A stretch of DNA of 64,000 nt from Croceitalea rosinachiae (lineage in GTDB: Bacteria; Bacteroidota; Bacteroidia; Flavobacteriales; Flavobacteriaceae), in the NCBI RefSeq assembly GCF_031846445.1, contig NZ_JAVRHR010000001.1:1-64000 (forward strand), in the 5' to 3' direction. The position numbers and the translations under genes were made by a program. Below, one piece after another: positions 45,194 through 53,318 of the stretch (positions within the stretch are counted from its first letter, which is position 1; every line of letters starts with the position of its first letter). The notes below the pieces were generated by a model, which was not told the DNA's origin, made no database searches, and was given only the letters and a program-made list of their open reading frames with translations.

Positions 45194-45881
45194 CTTGATT
45201 TTTATTGTTTGCCTTTGGTTTTTAAGCTGTAAACAATCACCCAATCAAGAATGGATTAATCTTATTGATGACAACTCCCTTAAAGGTTGGGAAATAAAAA
45301 ATGGGCTAGCCAAATATGTTGTTGAAAACAACGAAATTATCGGAACTACTTTAGTTAATTCACCAAATACTTTTCTTTGCACAACTACCAAATATGAAGA
45401 TTTTATTCTTGAATTTGAAGTGATGGTCGACACTACTATTAATTCTGGGGTGCAATTTAGAAGTAATAGTTATCCAGAATTTAATGATGGTCAAGTGCAT
45501 GGCTACCAGGCTGAAATAGATCCAAGTAAAAGGGCCTGGAGTGGCGGAATATATGAAGAAGGAAAAAGAGGTTGGCTTTATGATTTAAAAAATAACGAAG
45601 AAGGTCAAAAAGCTTTTAAGAATGGTGAATGGAACCGGTACCGCATCGAAGCTCTGGGTGATAACCTGGTCATTTGGGTAAATGATGTTAACACAGCGAA
45701 CCTTAAAGATAACGCTTCATCTTCTGGCTTTATAGGACTTCAAGTTCATAGTATTGGAGCAGACTCCACGAATGCGAATAAAAAAATTAAGTGGCGCGAC
45801 ATAAGAATTACGACCAAAAATCTGTCTAGTTTTAAAAAAGAGCCTACCGCACCTTTTTTAGATAGCATCCAAAAAGAATAA
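45162..45881 (+). CDS. DUF1080 (3-keto-disaccharide hydrolase-type) lipoprotein
   Basis: A 239-residue lipoprotein (lipobox FLSC, Cys23). The DUF1080 jelly-roll (concanavalin-like) domain shows LIDDNSLKGWEIKNG, INSGVQFRS, GYQAEIDPSKRAWSGGIYEEGKRGWL, WNRYRIEALGDNLVIWVNDV and GFIGLQVHSIG. DUF1080 proteins have been linked to cleavage of 3-keto-glycosides, and the overlapping haem c dehydrogenase gene upstream fits a pathway in which a sugar is oxidised at C3 and then cleaved. The substrate is unknown. Confidence 0.88.
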   Translation: MSSKKTIHKINLIFIVCLWFLSCKQSPNQEWINLIDDNSLKGWEIKNGLAKYVVENNEIIGTTLVNSPNTFLCTTTKYEDFILEFEVMVDTTINSGVQFRSNSYPEFNDGQVHGYQAEIDPSKRAWSGGIYEEGKRGWLYDLKNNEEGQKAFKNGEWNRYRIEALGDNLVIWVNDVNTANLKDNASSSGFIGLQVHSIGADSTNANKKIKWRDIRITTKNLSSFKKEPTAPFLDSIQKE

Positions 45882-45897
45882 AAAACACCGCAGGGAA

Positions 45898-45928
45898 ATA
45901 AAAAAGGGGGCATATGAAAAACACCCCC
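45898..45928 (-). terminator. Intrinsic terminator of the lysine-rich protein gene
   Basis: On the minus strand: GGGGG, a 13-base AT-rich loop, CCCCC and T6. The stem is short but all G-C. Confidence 0.6.
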
Positions 45929-45955
45929 ACTAAAAACACAAAAAATCTGAGTTAG

Positions 45956-46189
45956 TTAAGCTGCTTTTTTTAGTGCTCTTTTAGCAATAGAAGCTTTTTT
46001 ATTTGCCTTTTTGACAGCAAGTTTTTGAATTTTAGCAATCTTGATAGCCTTTTTAATTGCTTTCTTTTTAGCCTTTTTCTTTTTTAATTTCTTAAGCCCT
46101 TTAAGAGCTTTTCCGAAAGCCTTTTTTTTGGAAGCAACATCTTTCTTTGTCTTCTTTAGTGCTTTCTTTAGTTTATTCTTCTTAGACAT
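45956..46189 (-). CDS. Lysine-rich basic protein, histone H1-like
   Basis: A 77-residue protein with about half its residues lysine, the rest mostly Ala, Leu and Ile, in helical KKAIKKAIKIAK-type repeats. It has no acidic patch, no signal peptide and only a few non-helical residues. Such proteins resemble bacterial H1-like (Hc1, AlgP-type) nucleoid or RNA-binding proteins. It is a stand-alone unit with a promoter-like element upstream (46213-46247) and a terminator downstream, which supports a real gene; the opposite frame is only a Phe-rich shadow. DNA or RNA compaction is inferred, not shown. Confidence 0.7.
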   Translation of the reverse strand: MSKKNKLKKALKKTKKDVASKKKAFGKALKGLKKLKKKKAKKKAIKKAIKIAKIQKLAVKKANKKASIAKRALKKAA

Positions 46190-46212
46190 TGTTCAAATTT
46201 TCAATATTTCTT

Positions 46213-46247
46213 CAAAGTTAATTAAATATTAATTTAACGTTATGCAA
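46213..46247 (-). promoter_or_regulatory. Putative promoter of the lysine-rich protein gene
   Basis: On the minus strand: TTG at 46247-46245, 24 bases, TAACTTTG at 46220-46213. The -7 element is an exact match; spacing is slightly long. Confidence 0.45.
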
Positions 46248-46308
46248 TTTTTCGATTAATTTGATAACACTTATAATTTCGTGCTGATTCCACTAAATTC
46301 ATATTGAG

Positions 46309-46316
46309 TATTTTTG
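46309..46316 (+). promoter_or_regulatory. Putative -7 element (TATTTTTG) of rpe-ypdA
   Basis: An exact TAnnTTTG match 20 bases before the rpe ATG. Confidence 0.45.
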
Positions 46317-46336
46317 TAGCATAGCAAGTATATAAA

Positions 46337-46996
46337 ATGAGTCAAAAGTTAATTGCCCCATCCTTATTAGCAGCAGATTTTGCCAATTTACAACGAGATG
46401 TAGAAATGGTCAATGCAAGTGAAGCGGATTGGCATCATATTGATATAATGGACGGAGTTTTCGTACCCAACATTTCCTTTGGAATGCCCGTACTCAAATC
46501 CATTCAAAAACATGCAACCAAACCATTAGATGTTCATTTGATGATTGTTGACCCCGACAGGTATATTAACGCATTCAAAGAATTAGGGGCAGCTATTCTC
46601 ACTGTACATTACGAAGCCTGTTCGCACTTACATCGTACTTTACAAGCCATAAAGGCAGTAGGAATGAAAGCTGGCGTAGCTTTAAATCCGCACACATCAA
46701 TACATTTATTAGAAGATACCATTCAAGATATTGATTTGGTCTGTATCATGAGTGTGAACCCAGGTTTCGGAGGACAATCCTTTATTGAAAATACCTATCA
46801 AAAAGTTTCAGTTTTAAAAGAGCTCATCACAAAAAAGAATGCAAATACACTCATTGAAATTGATGGTGGAGTAAATTCGGGTAATGCTAAAAAACTGGTT
46901 GATACTGGTGCAGATGTATTGGTAGCCGGAAGCTTTGTTTTTAAGAGTGAAAATCCGACAAACACTATTCAAGACTTAAAACAGGTCATTGCCTAA
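46337..46996 (+). CDS. rpe: Ribulose-phosphate 3-epimerase
   Basis: A 219-residue TIM-barrel enzyme of the pentose phosphate pathway. Motifs: IAPSLLAADFANLQRDVEMV, HHIDIMDGVFVPNISFG, DVHLMIVDPDRYI, HYEACSHLHRTLQAIK, MSVNPGFGGQSFI and IDGGVN. The metal ligands (His, Asp, His, Asp) are in place. The stop overlaps the start of ypdA by one base (TAATG). Confidence 0.97.
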   Translation: MSQKLIAPSLLAADFANLQRDVEMVNASEADWHHIDIMDGVFVPNISFGMPVLKSIQKHATKPLDVHLMIVDPDRYINAFKELGAAILTVHYEACSHLHRTLQAIKAVGMKAGVALNPHTSIHLLEDTIQDIDLVCIMSVNPGFGGQSFIENTYQKVSVLKELITKKNANTLIEIDGGVNSGNAKKLVDTGADVLVAGSFVFKSENPTNTIQDLKQVIA

Positions 46997-47967
46997 TGCA
47001 AGATTTTAATGTTATCATTATTGGAGGAGGGCCTATTGGTATTGCCTGTGGTTTAGAAGCCAAGAAAAAAGGGCTTTCTTATCTAATCATCGAAAAAGGG
47101 CCTATAGTCAATTCCCTTTTTAATTATCCTATCAATATGCAGTTCTTTTCTTCATCAGAAAAGCTAGAGATTGATGAGATTCCCTTTATCAGCAAAGAAG
47201 CAAAACCTAAACGCAATGAAGCTTTAGAGTATTATCGTAGAATTGTCACCTCGAACAACCTTAATATTCAACTTTTTGAAAAAGTAGAAAAAGTTAAAAA
47301 GGAGAGTGAAAAATTTAATGTGGTTACGAGTAAAGCGAGCTATAGCGCATCAAATATTATTGTGGCTACCGGTTTTTATGATTTACCCAATACGCTGAAT
47401 ATACCAGGTGAAGATTTACCAAAAGTATCACATTACTACAAAGACCCCCATTTTTACGCTAGTCAAAAATTGGCTGTAGTCGGTGCCAGTAACTCTGCTA
47501 TCGATGCTGCTCTAGAATGCTATAGAAAGGGTGCCGATGTCACTTTAATAATTCGCGGACCAGAGGTTGGACAGCGGGTAAAATACTGGGTACGCCCCGA
47601 TATCATAAACCGTATCAATGAAGGTAGTATTAAAGCCTATTATAATGCCACGGTTAAGGAAATTCGAGAAACCGAAATTGACATTGAAACTACAGAAGGC
47701 AAAATCACCTTAGAAAATGATTTTGTCCTTGCACTTACAGGATATATGCCCAATTTTGACTTTCTTAGAAAACTAGGGATTGAACTTTCTAACGACGAAA
47801 AGTTATTGCCTAATTACAACCCTGATTCGATGGAATCAAATGTGAAAGGAATTTATTTGGCAGGTGTCATCTGTGGTGGCATGGAAACCCACAAGTGGTT
47901 CATTGAAAACTCAAGAATACATGCTCCTGTAATTGTTGACGCTATTCTTCAAAATACTTCAGAATAG
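46996..47967 (+). CDS. ypdA: YpdA-family bacillithiol disulfide reductase
   Basis: A 323-residue FAD- and NADPH-dependent flavoprotein of the YpdA group. The FAD site is IIIGGGPIGIACGLEA; the NADPH site is VVGASNSAIDAALECYRKGADV. Unlike thioredoxin reductase there is no CxxC redox pair, as in YpdA, which reduces oxidised bacillithiol. It is coupled by a 1-base overlap to rpe. Its presence implies that this organism uses bacillithiol or a similar thiol. Confidence 0.9.
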   Translation: MQDFNVIIIGGGPIGIACGLEAKKKGLSYLIIEKGPIVNSLFNYPINMQFFSSSEKLEIDEIPFISKEAKPKRNEALEYYRRIVTSNNLNIQLFEKVEKVKKESEKFNVVTSKASYSASNIIVATGFYDLPNTLNIPGEDLPKVSHYYKDPHFYASQKLAVVGASNSAIDAALECYRKGADVTLIIRGPEVGQRVKYWVRPDIINRINEGSIKAYYNATVKEIRETEIDIETTEGKITLENDFVLALTGYMPNFDFLRKLGIELSNDEKLLPNYNPDSMESNVKGIYLAGVICGGMETHKWFIENSRIHAPVIVDAILQNTSE

Positions 47968-48066
47968 GTAATTCTTTTCTGTTTATTACGACTTAGTATC
48001 TAGTCTGTGGGTACTTTATTAATACATCTATTGATTAAGCTATTTAACTAATCGTACATTTATATT

Positions 48067-48594
48067 ATGTCATCACTTCGCTCTTTTATAATTTCTGCGG
48101 TCTTTCTATTCACCTTCATTTCTACTGCTCAAGAAGGGTTGATGGTTGCTATGGGACCTACTGTCACCTCTTCGACCTCTCTAACAGGAATCAATTTAAG
48201 AGCCTATTTGGGTACGAGCCCTACATTTTGTTTTGGTCCTGAAGTTTCGGTGTTTCCTTATCAAACCACCTCAGATGAATATGAAACAAACCTTTTTGAA
48301 GTTAATTTTAATGCCCATTACGTGTTTGAATTGGCACATCGATTTGGAGTGTACCCTTTAAGTGGATTCAACTACACCAATGAAAATGAACGTTCGCTAA
48401 TGCACAGTGATGAAGTTGAAAAACACAATGCTTTGGGTATCAATTATGGTCTAGGGACACATTATAGCATTAATAGGGTTTTGTTATTTGCAGAGTTTAA
48501 AGGCGTTATTAGTGAACTTAGTGATGAATTCTTCACCATTGGTGCTGTTATATTACTTAAAAAACCACAAAAGAAATTACATCATGAACAGTAA
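48067..48594 (+). CDS. Outer-membrane beta-barrel-like protein
   Basis: A 175-residue exported protein (signal peptide ending ISTAQ). Alternating strands such as LRAYLGTSPTFCFGPEVSVFPY, LFEVNFNAHYVFEL and FAEFKGVISELSDEFFTIGAVILL suggest an eight-stranded barrel, but the C-terminus ends with a basic tail instead of an aromatic residue. No named function. The following gene starts inside its last codons. Confidence 0.6.
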   Translation: MSSLRSFIISAVFLFTFISTAQEGLMVAMGPTVTSSTSLTGINLRAYLGTSPTFCFGPEVSVFPYQTTSDEYETNLFEVNFNAHYVFELAHRFGVYPLSGFNYTNENERSLMHSDEVEKHNALGINYGLGTHYSINRVLLFAEFKGVISELSDEFFTIGAVILLKKPQKKLHHEQ

Positions 48595-49348
48595 TATGAA
48601 CAAGCAGTTGCATATGGCAGCGCAGTACTTGGCTATGGCCGGTAAAAGTTTTTTAGATGCAAAAGATGATGACAGCCATACCAATCTAGGTTTTTTTATC
48701 GAAGACCACAGCCTGAGAACATGGCATTTAGATGAGTCTGGCACTTATCTAGCTTTTAGTTTTGATCATTTTACATTGCAATGGGGGACGGCAGACAGTA
48801 AAATTTCATTTGCACTCGAAGGTAAAACCCATAAAGAAATTGTGAGTTGGATTTCAAAAATGGCCATAGCCTCAAAACTTGACAAGCCTTACAATTACAG
48901 CTTACATTATGAGTTGCCATATACCCTTTCAGATGATTTTAGATTCGAATTATCTAATAGTGAAGAATTAAATCAATTGCTACTACTGCGTATTTTAGCA
49001 CAAAAGGTTTTAGAGGGATTTTTAAGCAGTGAAAAATTGAAATCTGATATTCGTATTTGGCCCCATCACTTAGATACAGGTGCCTTTGTAGTTATAAATG
49101 ATAGCTCAGGAAAATCTATAGGTATGGGCATGGCCATACCAGACACAATGGTCAATGACCATTATTTTTATATAAGTGTTTATAAAGGCCATGATGGCTT
49201 AGCAACGGACAGTTTCTCTAAATTAACCTATGGCGAATGGAAAAATGAGGGTTTTAAAGGGGCTGTTTTAAATACAACTGGCACTATGGAGTCTAAAACC
49301 ATTCAATTCTTTCAGGAAGCTTATAAAGCCTACATCAATCAAGGATAA
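48584..49348 (+). CDS. Conserved hypothetical soluble protein
   Basis: A 254-residue protein. I use the ATG at 48584 (overlapping the upstream stop by 11 bases); the ATG at 48596 is an alternative, while the longer frame would overlap the neighbour by over 100 bases. No signal peptide. Mixed alpha/beta content with paired aromatic-rich blocks (FFIEDHSLRTWHLD, TYLAFSFDHFTLQWG, KSDIRIWPHHLDTGAFVVIND, HYFYISVYKGHDGL). I do not recognise the family. Terms such as WPHHLD and GYWKNEGF-like tails are typical of small metabolite-binding proteins, but no function can be claimed. Confidence 0.65.
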   Translation: MNSNMNKQLHMAAQYLAMAGKSFLDAKDDDSHTNLGFFIEDHSLRTWHLDESGTYLAFSFDHFTLQWGTADSKISFALEGKTHKEIVSWISKMAIASKLDKPYNYSLHYELPYTLSDDFRFELSNSEELNQLLLLRILAQKVLEGFLSSEKLKSDIRIWPHHLDTGAFVVINDSSGKSIGMGMAIPDTMVNDHYFYISVYKGHDGLATDSFSKLTYGEWKNEGFKGAVLNTTGTMESKTIQFFQEAYKAYINQG

Positions 49349-49383
49349 CAGTTAACGTTTTGTGGTTATGTATGTTAACATAC

Positions 49384-49947
49384 TTATAGAGAGAACATCC
49401 ATTGCAAAGACACACTACCAATAAAACCTTGTTCCACTTCATCACCGCTGGTAATGGCATTAAATTCACGTCCCAAGCCCAAAGTCAGACCTAGCTGCGA
49501 TTTTGTGTTTTTAATGGGCAAAAAATAACCGCCTTCCAACCATGGCTGTACCACTAAGGTATAAGTACTCCCGGATACAAAAGCATCTCCACCCACAAGG
49601 TCCGTCCAATCAATATTCAAACTCCATACATCTAAATTCAAACCGGCTATAAATTTTCCTTTTCCTGAGGGAAAATGTTTTCGGTAACCAACGGACCCAC
49701 CAAAACCAGTACCCTTTTCAGTAACATTAACATCACTAAAATCTTGACGATCCACAATATTCAAACCAGCTCTTACCAATAAAGAAGATTTTTCATTAAA
49801 ATAATGATCCAAGTTTACCGTCGGGATAATACCTGCAGGGTATACTTGTAACGATAGACCCAAGTCCGTTCTTTTATCTGAATTAGTCTGAGCATTCATG
49901 TACAACATACTTAATAAAATCAACAATGCAGAAATTCGAACCTTCAT
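49384..49947 (-). CDS. Outer-membrane beta-barrel protein, end of the Rieske operon
   Basis: A 187-residue protein with a signal peptide (ending YMNAQ) and barrel-like strands: LGLSLQVYPAGIIPTVNLDHYF, SLLVRAGLNIV, GFGGSVGYRKHF, KFIAGLNLDVW, LGLTLGLGREF, with an aromatic-ended last strand (GSVSLQWMFSL). It is probably an eight-stranded outer-membrane barrel without pore. It starts one base after the ATP-grasp gene and is the last gene of the eleven-gene unit. Confidence 0.7.
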   Translation of the reverse strand: MKVRISALLILLSMLYMNAQTNSDKRTDLGLSLQVYPAGIIPTVNLDHYFNEKSSLLVRAGLNIVDRQDFSDVNVTEKGTGFGGSVGYRKHFPSGKGKFIAGLNLDVWSLNIDWTDLVGGDAFVSGSTYTLVVQPWLEGGYFLPIKNTKSQLGLTLGLGREFNAITSGDEVEQGFIGSVSLQWMFSL

Positions 49948-49948
49948 C

Positions 49949-50989
49949 TTATACTAATTTTAATTCTTCTTCTAAAACTCCATTTTGTTTTAACATCGTT
50001 CTACCGTCGTTAAAACTTAAATATGGGAAGCCTCTCTTATGATTGAGCATACTGATTTTACATAGATAGTTCCAATGTCTTGTAATTTCTTTCCAAGCAA
50101 AAAACAACGAATGTTTAGGGTCGTAAATATGTGTTGCCTCCCCTCCCGCACCATTAATCTCTATGATTTTGAAGTTTTTCCCTTCTGACAGTTCTTCAAA
50201 ATCAGTATACAACACATCTAACCTACCATAATAGAACTCTGGCATCTGTATGCAAATAGCATCAATAAGTCTTTCTAAATGGGCATTGTTTTTATTTGTT
50301 TTATCAATAAACTTTGCCCCTCTTGTATGACTACCAAATGGCACAAGAATAAATTCTTTATTTTTTTCTAAAACGGCATTCAGTTGATTTCCAAATTTCT
50401 TAGAAAGCGTACGCAAATGCATATGACTTCGAGGGGTTTGCTTAATCAATTGCAAAATGGTGCTCTTACCATCACCTATCACAGACAGAAACTCTTTAGC
50501 CACTATTCCTGTAATTTTTCCACGGTCTTCGTTAGGCATTCGAACATAGAAAATACCTACTTCATTGGCATACGGAATGAATTCTTGTATCAAATAATCT
50601 TGTGGTGTTCTATCTATATAATCTTGTAGTTCTTCTCGATTATGAATTTTGTCCACACCAAAAGCTTTCATACCAATGTCTGGCTTGACTATAAATGGAT
50701 AGGCAATACCATTAGCATTTATCCGCTTGGTTATTTCTGATGCTGGAGTATCTTTTTCAATCAGAATGGTTTTGGGAATATGCGCTTCGGGAATCATATC
50801 ATAAATTTCATTCTTTGATTCCATGGCCATACCCCCATTTTTCATTTTAGGATTGGCCGCGTTAAAAAAGAAAAATGACCGTGCCTTTATCGAAAAAAAC
50901 ACCCAAATAGGAAACAAAGGGTAATAAATAGCCCAAAGTGGCCAATACTCCCAATGCGTCAACTTATGCCATCTTAGTTTTAAGGTCAT
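49949..50989 (-). CDS. ATP-grasp domain protein (D-Ala-D-Ala ligase-like)
   Basis: A 346-residue protein. A conserved hydrophobic N-terminal segment (WPLWAIYYPLFPIWVFFSIKARSFFFF) is followed by an ATP-grasp fold: FIVKPDIGMKAFGVDKI, YLIQEFIPYANEVGIFYVRMP, VIGDGKSTILQLI, GRLDVLYTDF and EINGAGGEATHIYDPKH. ATP-grasp enzymes join a carboxylate to an amine or thiol; the acceptor here is unknown, and the amphipathic N-terminus suggests membrane association. Its ATG overlaps the stop of the NRDE gene by four bases. Confidence 0.8.
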   Translation of the reverse strand: MTLKLRWHKLTHWEYWPLWAIYYPLFPIWVFFSIKARSFFFFNAANPKMKNGGMAMESKNEIYDMIPEAHIPKTILIEKDTPASEITKRINANGIAYPFIVKPDIGMKAFGVDKIHNREELQDYIDRTPQDYLIQEFIPYANEVGIFYVRMPNEDRGKITGIVAKEFLSVIGDGKSTILQLIKQTPRSHMHLRTLSKKFGNQLNAVLEKNKEFILVPFGSHTRGAKFIDKTNKNNAHLERLIDAICIQMPEFYYGRLDVLYTDFEELSEGKNFKIIEINGAGGEATHIYDPKHSLFFAWKEITRHWNYLCKISMLNHKRGFPYLSFNDGRTMLKQNGVLEEELKLV

Positions 50990-51711
50990 CCTAAATCATG
51001 AATTAGTTGATTCCCGTTCATATCAATTTTATGCGTAGTTTGATTTAATAAGTCTAGATGCTCCAATGAAATTTTATCGTTTTGTAAAACTGCCTGGGTA
51101 ACACTGAATGTTTTTAAACCATTCTTTCTTTCGATGATAAACCCGTTTTCTAAATCATCTGAGCTTCCTGAGTGAAAGGCTATAATATCATTTTTGGTAA
51201 CCACTCCTTTAGAAATAAAATCAGCAAATAAGGTTTCACGGGTACGTATCACTTCTTTATCATAGAGGGTGGCGGAAGACCATATATGTTCTTTAGAGCT
51301 ATCTAGTTCTTTTAAGAATTTTTCTGACCCGTCCCATCGTAATTCATTTAATGTCCCTTCTTGAGATACCAATACTGTAAAAGGTTCAATATTTACAAGG
51401 TCAATTTTCTCCAAGTACGCTTTTGGGTTTTGATGACTAGCCAAATCTAACAGAATAAGTCCCCTGCTCTTTGCATAGTTACCTTTTGAAGTGTGGCGCT
51501 GAAAAGCACCATTCAATAAAACAATAATCACATTGTCTTCATTTACGGCAAACCAGGTGCCACCAGCTTTAGGGTCTTTTGGAAAAAGCACCCTTCGCCC
51601 ATTGATTAGTTCTTCACAAGGTTTGTAAGCTGATGGCCTTGAAATATGCTCATCCCTATTTGACGTAATGATAACGGTCTCTTTAACCGGTATAAAACTT
51701 ACTGTACACAT
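50986..51711 (-). CDS. NRDE/TANGO2-family protein
   Basis: A 241-residue protein that begins MCTVSFIPVK and has the family signature TSNRDEHISRP, followed by GGTWFAVNEDNVIIVLLNG, AKSRGLILLDL and FSVTQAVL. The N-terminal Cys-2 and the NRDE motif are typical. TANGO2 relatives are linked to haem distribution and lipid metabolism in eukaryotes and to haem in bacteria, which is interesting beside a cytochrome b in the same operon. It overlaps the DinB gene by 13 bases. Confidence 0.88.
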   Translation of the reverse strand: MCTVSFIPVKETVIITSNRDEHISRPSAYKPCEELINGRRVLFPKDPKAGGTWFAVNEDNVIIVLLNGAFQRHTSKGNYAKSRGLILLDLASHQNPKAYLEKIDLVNIEPFTVLVSQEGTLNELRWDGSEKFLKELDSSKEHIWSSATLYDKEVIRTRETLFADFISKGVVTKNDIIAFHSGSSDDLENGFIIERKNGLKTFSVTQAVLQNDKISLEHLDLLNQTTHKIDMNGNQLIHDLG

Positions 51712-52184
51712 GCTTTTCTATACTTAATCGTAGAAGGTGCTACACCAAATGAGTCTGGAAGTTGAATTGTCGTCATATCAATGATACCCACCTTAATTAA
51801 GGCATGATGATGTATCATATGCTCTAAATTATACAGGACTTCTCTAAAATAATTTGATTTTAAGCAACCTTCATTATCGCCCATTTCATAAACTATTTGA
51901 ATCTCTTTATTGGGTTTTTTTATGGTTTCTTGTATTTGAACAAGTTGAACGATTGCAAAATCAATATCTTCTTCAATCATTTTATTGCGTTGTCGCTTAT
52001 CATAAGAAACCATTGCTTCTTCATAACCTGCTATCAAACATTGATATAACTCAATAATATGTCTTGTATGTTGTCCAATGGTAGCATTAGAGAGTACTTT
52101 ACATGGTGATACATACTGATTCAACGAAAGCTGTGACAATACAGTTTTAAATTGTTCTATAGTCTGAATTGAAGACTGTAACAT
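51699..52184 (-). CDS. DinB-family protein
   Basis: A 161-residue cytosolic four-helix-bundle protein. Metal-binding histidines are seen in IGQHTRHIIELYQC and NLEHMIHHHALIKVG. DinB-like proteins use a metal and often a low-molecular-weight thiol such as bacillithiol. It overlaps the NRDE gene and is five bases from the LysE gene, so it is part of the operon. Confidence 0.82.
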   Translation of the reverse strand: MLQSSIQTIEQFKTVLSQLSLNQYVSPCKVLSNATIGQHTRHIIELYQCLIAGYEEAMVSYDKRQRNKMIEEDIDFAIVQLVQIQETIKKPNKEIQIVYEMGDNEGCLKSNYFREVLYNLEHMIHHHALIKVGIIDMTTIQLPDSFGVAPSTIKYRKACVQ

Positions 52185-52188
52185 AGAT

Positions 52189-52845
52189 TTATTGCGTTTT
52201 TAGTTTGAGGCGTTTTTTAAATAAAATAAACATGAGATAAAATGAAAAACCGATATAGATTAAGCCAATGCTAAAACTAGTTATTTTAGCGTACTCCGCA
52301 TAATTGGCTACAATTAATTTGCCTGCAAAAATAAATATTAACAACCCTATAAATGTACCAAAGCCTATTCCGCTCATATAGGTTATAAAAGATGTCGTTT
52401 TATGCTCGAGCATCCCTTTTGATTCTAAAACCTTATTCCAGGTCAACCAAAAAGGAAGCTGTAATGGATTAAGTGCACTAAGCATTAATCCAAGCAGTAT
52501 TGGTGACGTTATTTTTGGAAAAAGTACTCCTTTTGTACTTCCAGTATCTACATAATTAGTAACCGACATTAAACTGGAAGTTCCTAAATATAGCAGGAGT
52601 ATTATCGCAAAAGATAGAACAATATAAGTCCATTTACCCTCTAAGTTTATTTTTTGACTTCCCCATAATGTCAATCGCACATAGGTTAACTCAACAAAAA
52701 TTGCAGCAAAAGAAAATAAAAGTGCATTTTGAACATTTTGGGATGCAGAAATATCAAAAGCTGTAATATTCAAACTTCCTAAGGGAAGTGCACCTAAAAA
52801 ACTGATTAAAAGACCAGCACCAAAAAGTTTCAAAGCTTTAAACAT
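52189..52845 (-). CDS. LysE-family exporter
   Basis: A 218-residue, six-helix membrane protein. The N-terminal GALPLGSLNITAFDI and the mid-protein LSALNPLQLPFWLTW are the two repeats of the LysE/RhtB superfamily. It probably exports an amino acid or related small molecule. The ATG at 52845 is used rather than the TTG five codons upstream. The gene lies 28 bases after the YHS gene. Confidence 0.8.
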   Translation of the reverse strand: MFKALKLFGAGLLISFLGALPLGSLNITAFDISASQNVQNALLFSFAAIFVELTYVRLTLWGSQKINLEGKWTYIVLSFAIILLLYLGTSSLMSVTNYVDTGSTKGVLFPKITSPILLGLMLSALNPLQLPFWLTWNKVLESKGMLEHKTTSFITYMSGIGFGTFIGLLIFIFAGKLIVANYAEYAKITSFSIGLIYIGFSFYLMFILFKKRLKLKTQ

Positions 52846-52873
52846 CAACTTGATTTGCAAACTAGAAAATTAA

Positions 52874-53317
52874 CTAGTTTTTAATTTCCTCCCAATTTTT
52901 ATCTGCCTTTACCTTTAGTTCATCAGGAGATTCCTTTTTCCAAAGTTCTAAAGTATTTGTTTTCCCTGAGTTGTAGAATAAAAGCAACTGTCCGTTTCTT
53001 ATTTCAAATGTTTCTGGGTTGACACTTACTTTTTTACCTGAAACTGCAACGGCATACGCGCAGTATCCACCATACTTTGGTATGTACTTTTGAGGATTAT
53101 CTTTAAATTTTTGAAGGTTCTCTTGGATTGAAAATTTAAACTTCACCCCATCATATTCTGTAGTAAATTTGTCATCCCCTAGCGTCGCCTTATTATCAAA
53201 ATAAGCAACAACATCATAACCTTTGGCAACATACCCCTTCTTAGTATTGTAATCTATGGATTGTCCAATACCATTAAATCCAGCTAAAAAAACTATTAAT
53301 ACTACTACTCTGATCAT
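52874..53317 (-). CDS. Exported YHS-domain protein
   Basis: A 147-residue protein. I start it at the ATG at 53317, which gives a signal peptide (MIRVVVLIVFLAGFNGIGQS) and leaves one base after the upstream stop; the longer frame overlaps the upstream gene. The YHS domain is clear: AKGYDVVAYF, then YDGVKFKFSIQENLQKF, KYIPKYGGYCAYAV with Cys86, and NPETFEIRNGQLLLFYN. YHS domains bind metal (often copper) in periplasmic and membrane proteins. The role in this operon is unknown. Confidence 0.85.
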   Translation of the reverse strand: MIRVVVLIVFLAGFNGIGQSIDYNTKKGYVAKGYDVVAYFDNKATLGDDKFTTEYDGVKFKFSIQENLQKFKDNPQKYIPKYGGYCAYAVAVSGKKVSVNPETFEIRNGQLLLFYNSGKTNTLELWKKESPDELKVKADKNWEEIKN

Positions 53318-53318
53318 C

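Noticed and set aside
46041..46232. Phe-rich open frame opposite the lysine-rich gene
   Set aside because: Poly-Lys codons read backwards give poly-Phe/Leu; there is no start context, and the promoter and terminator both fit the minus-strand gene.
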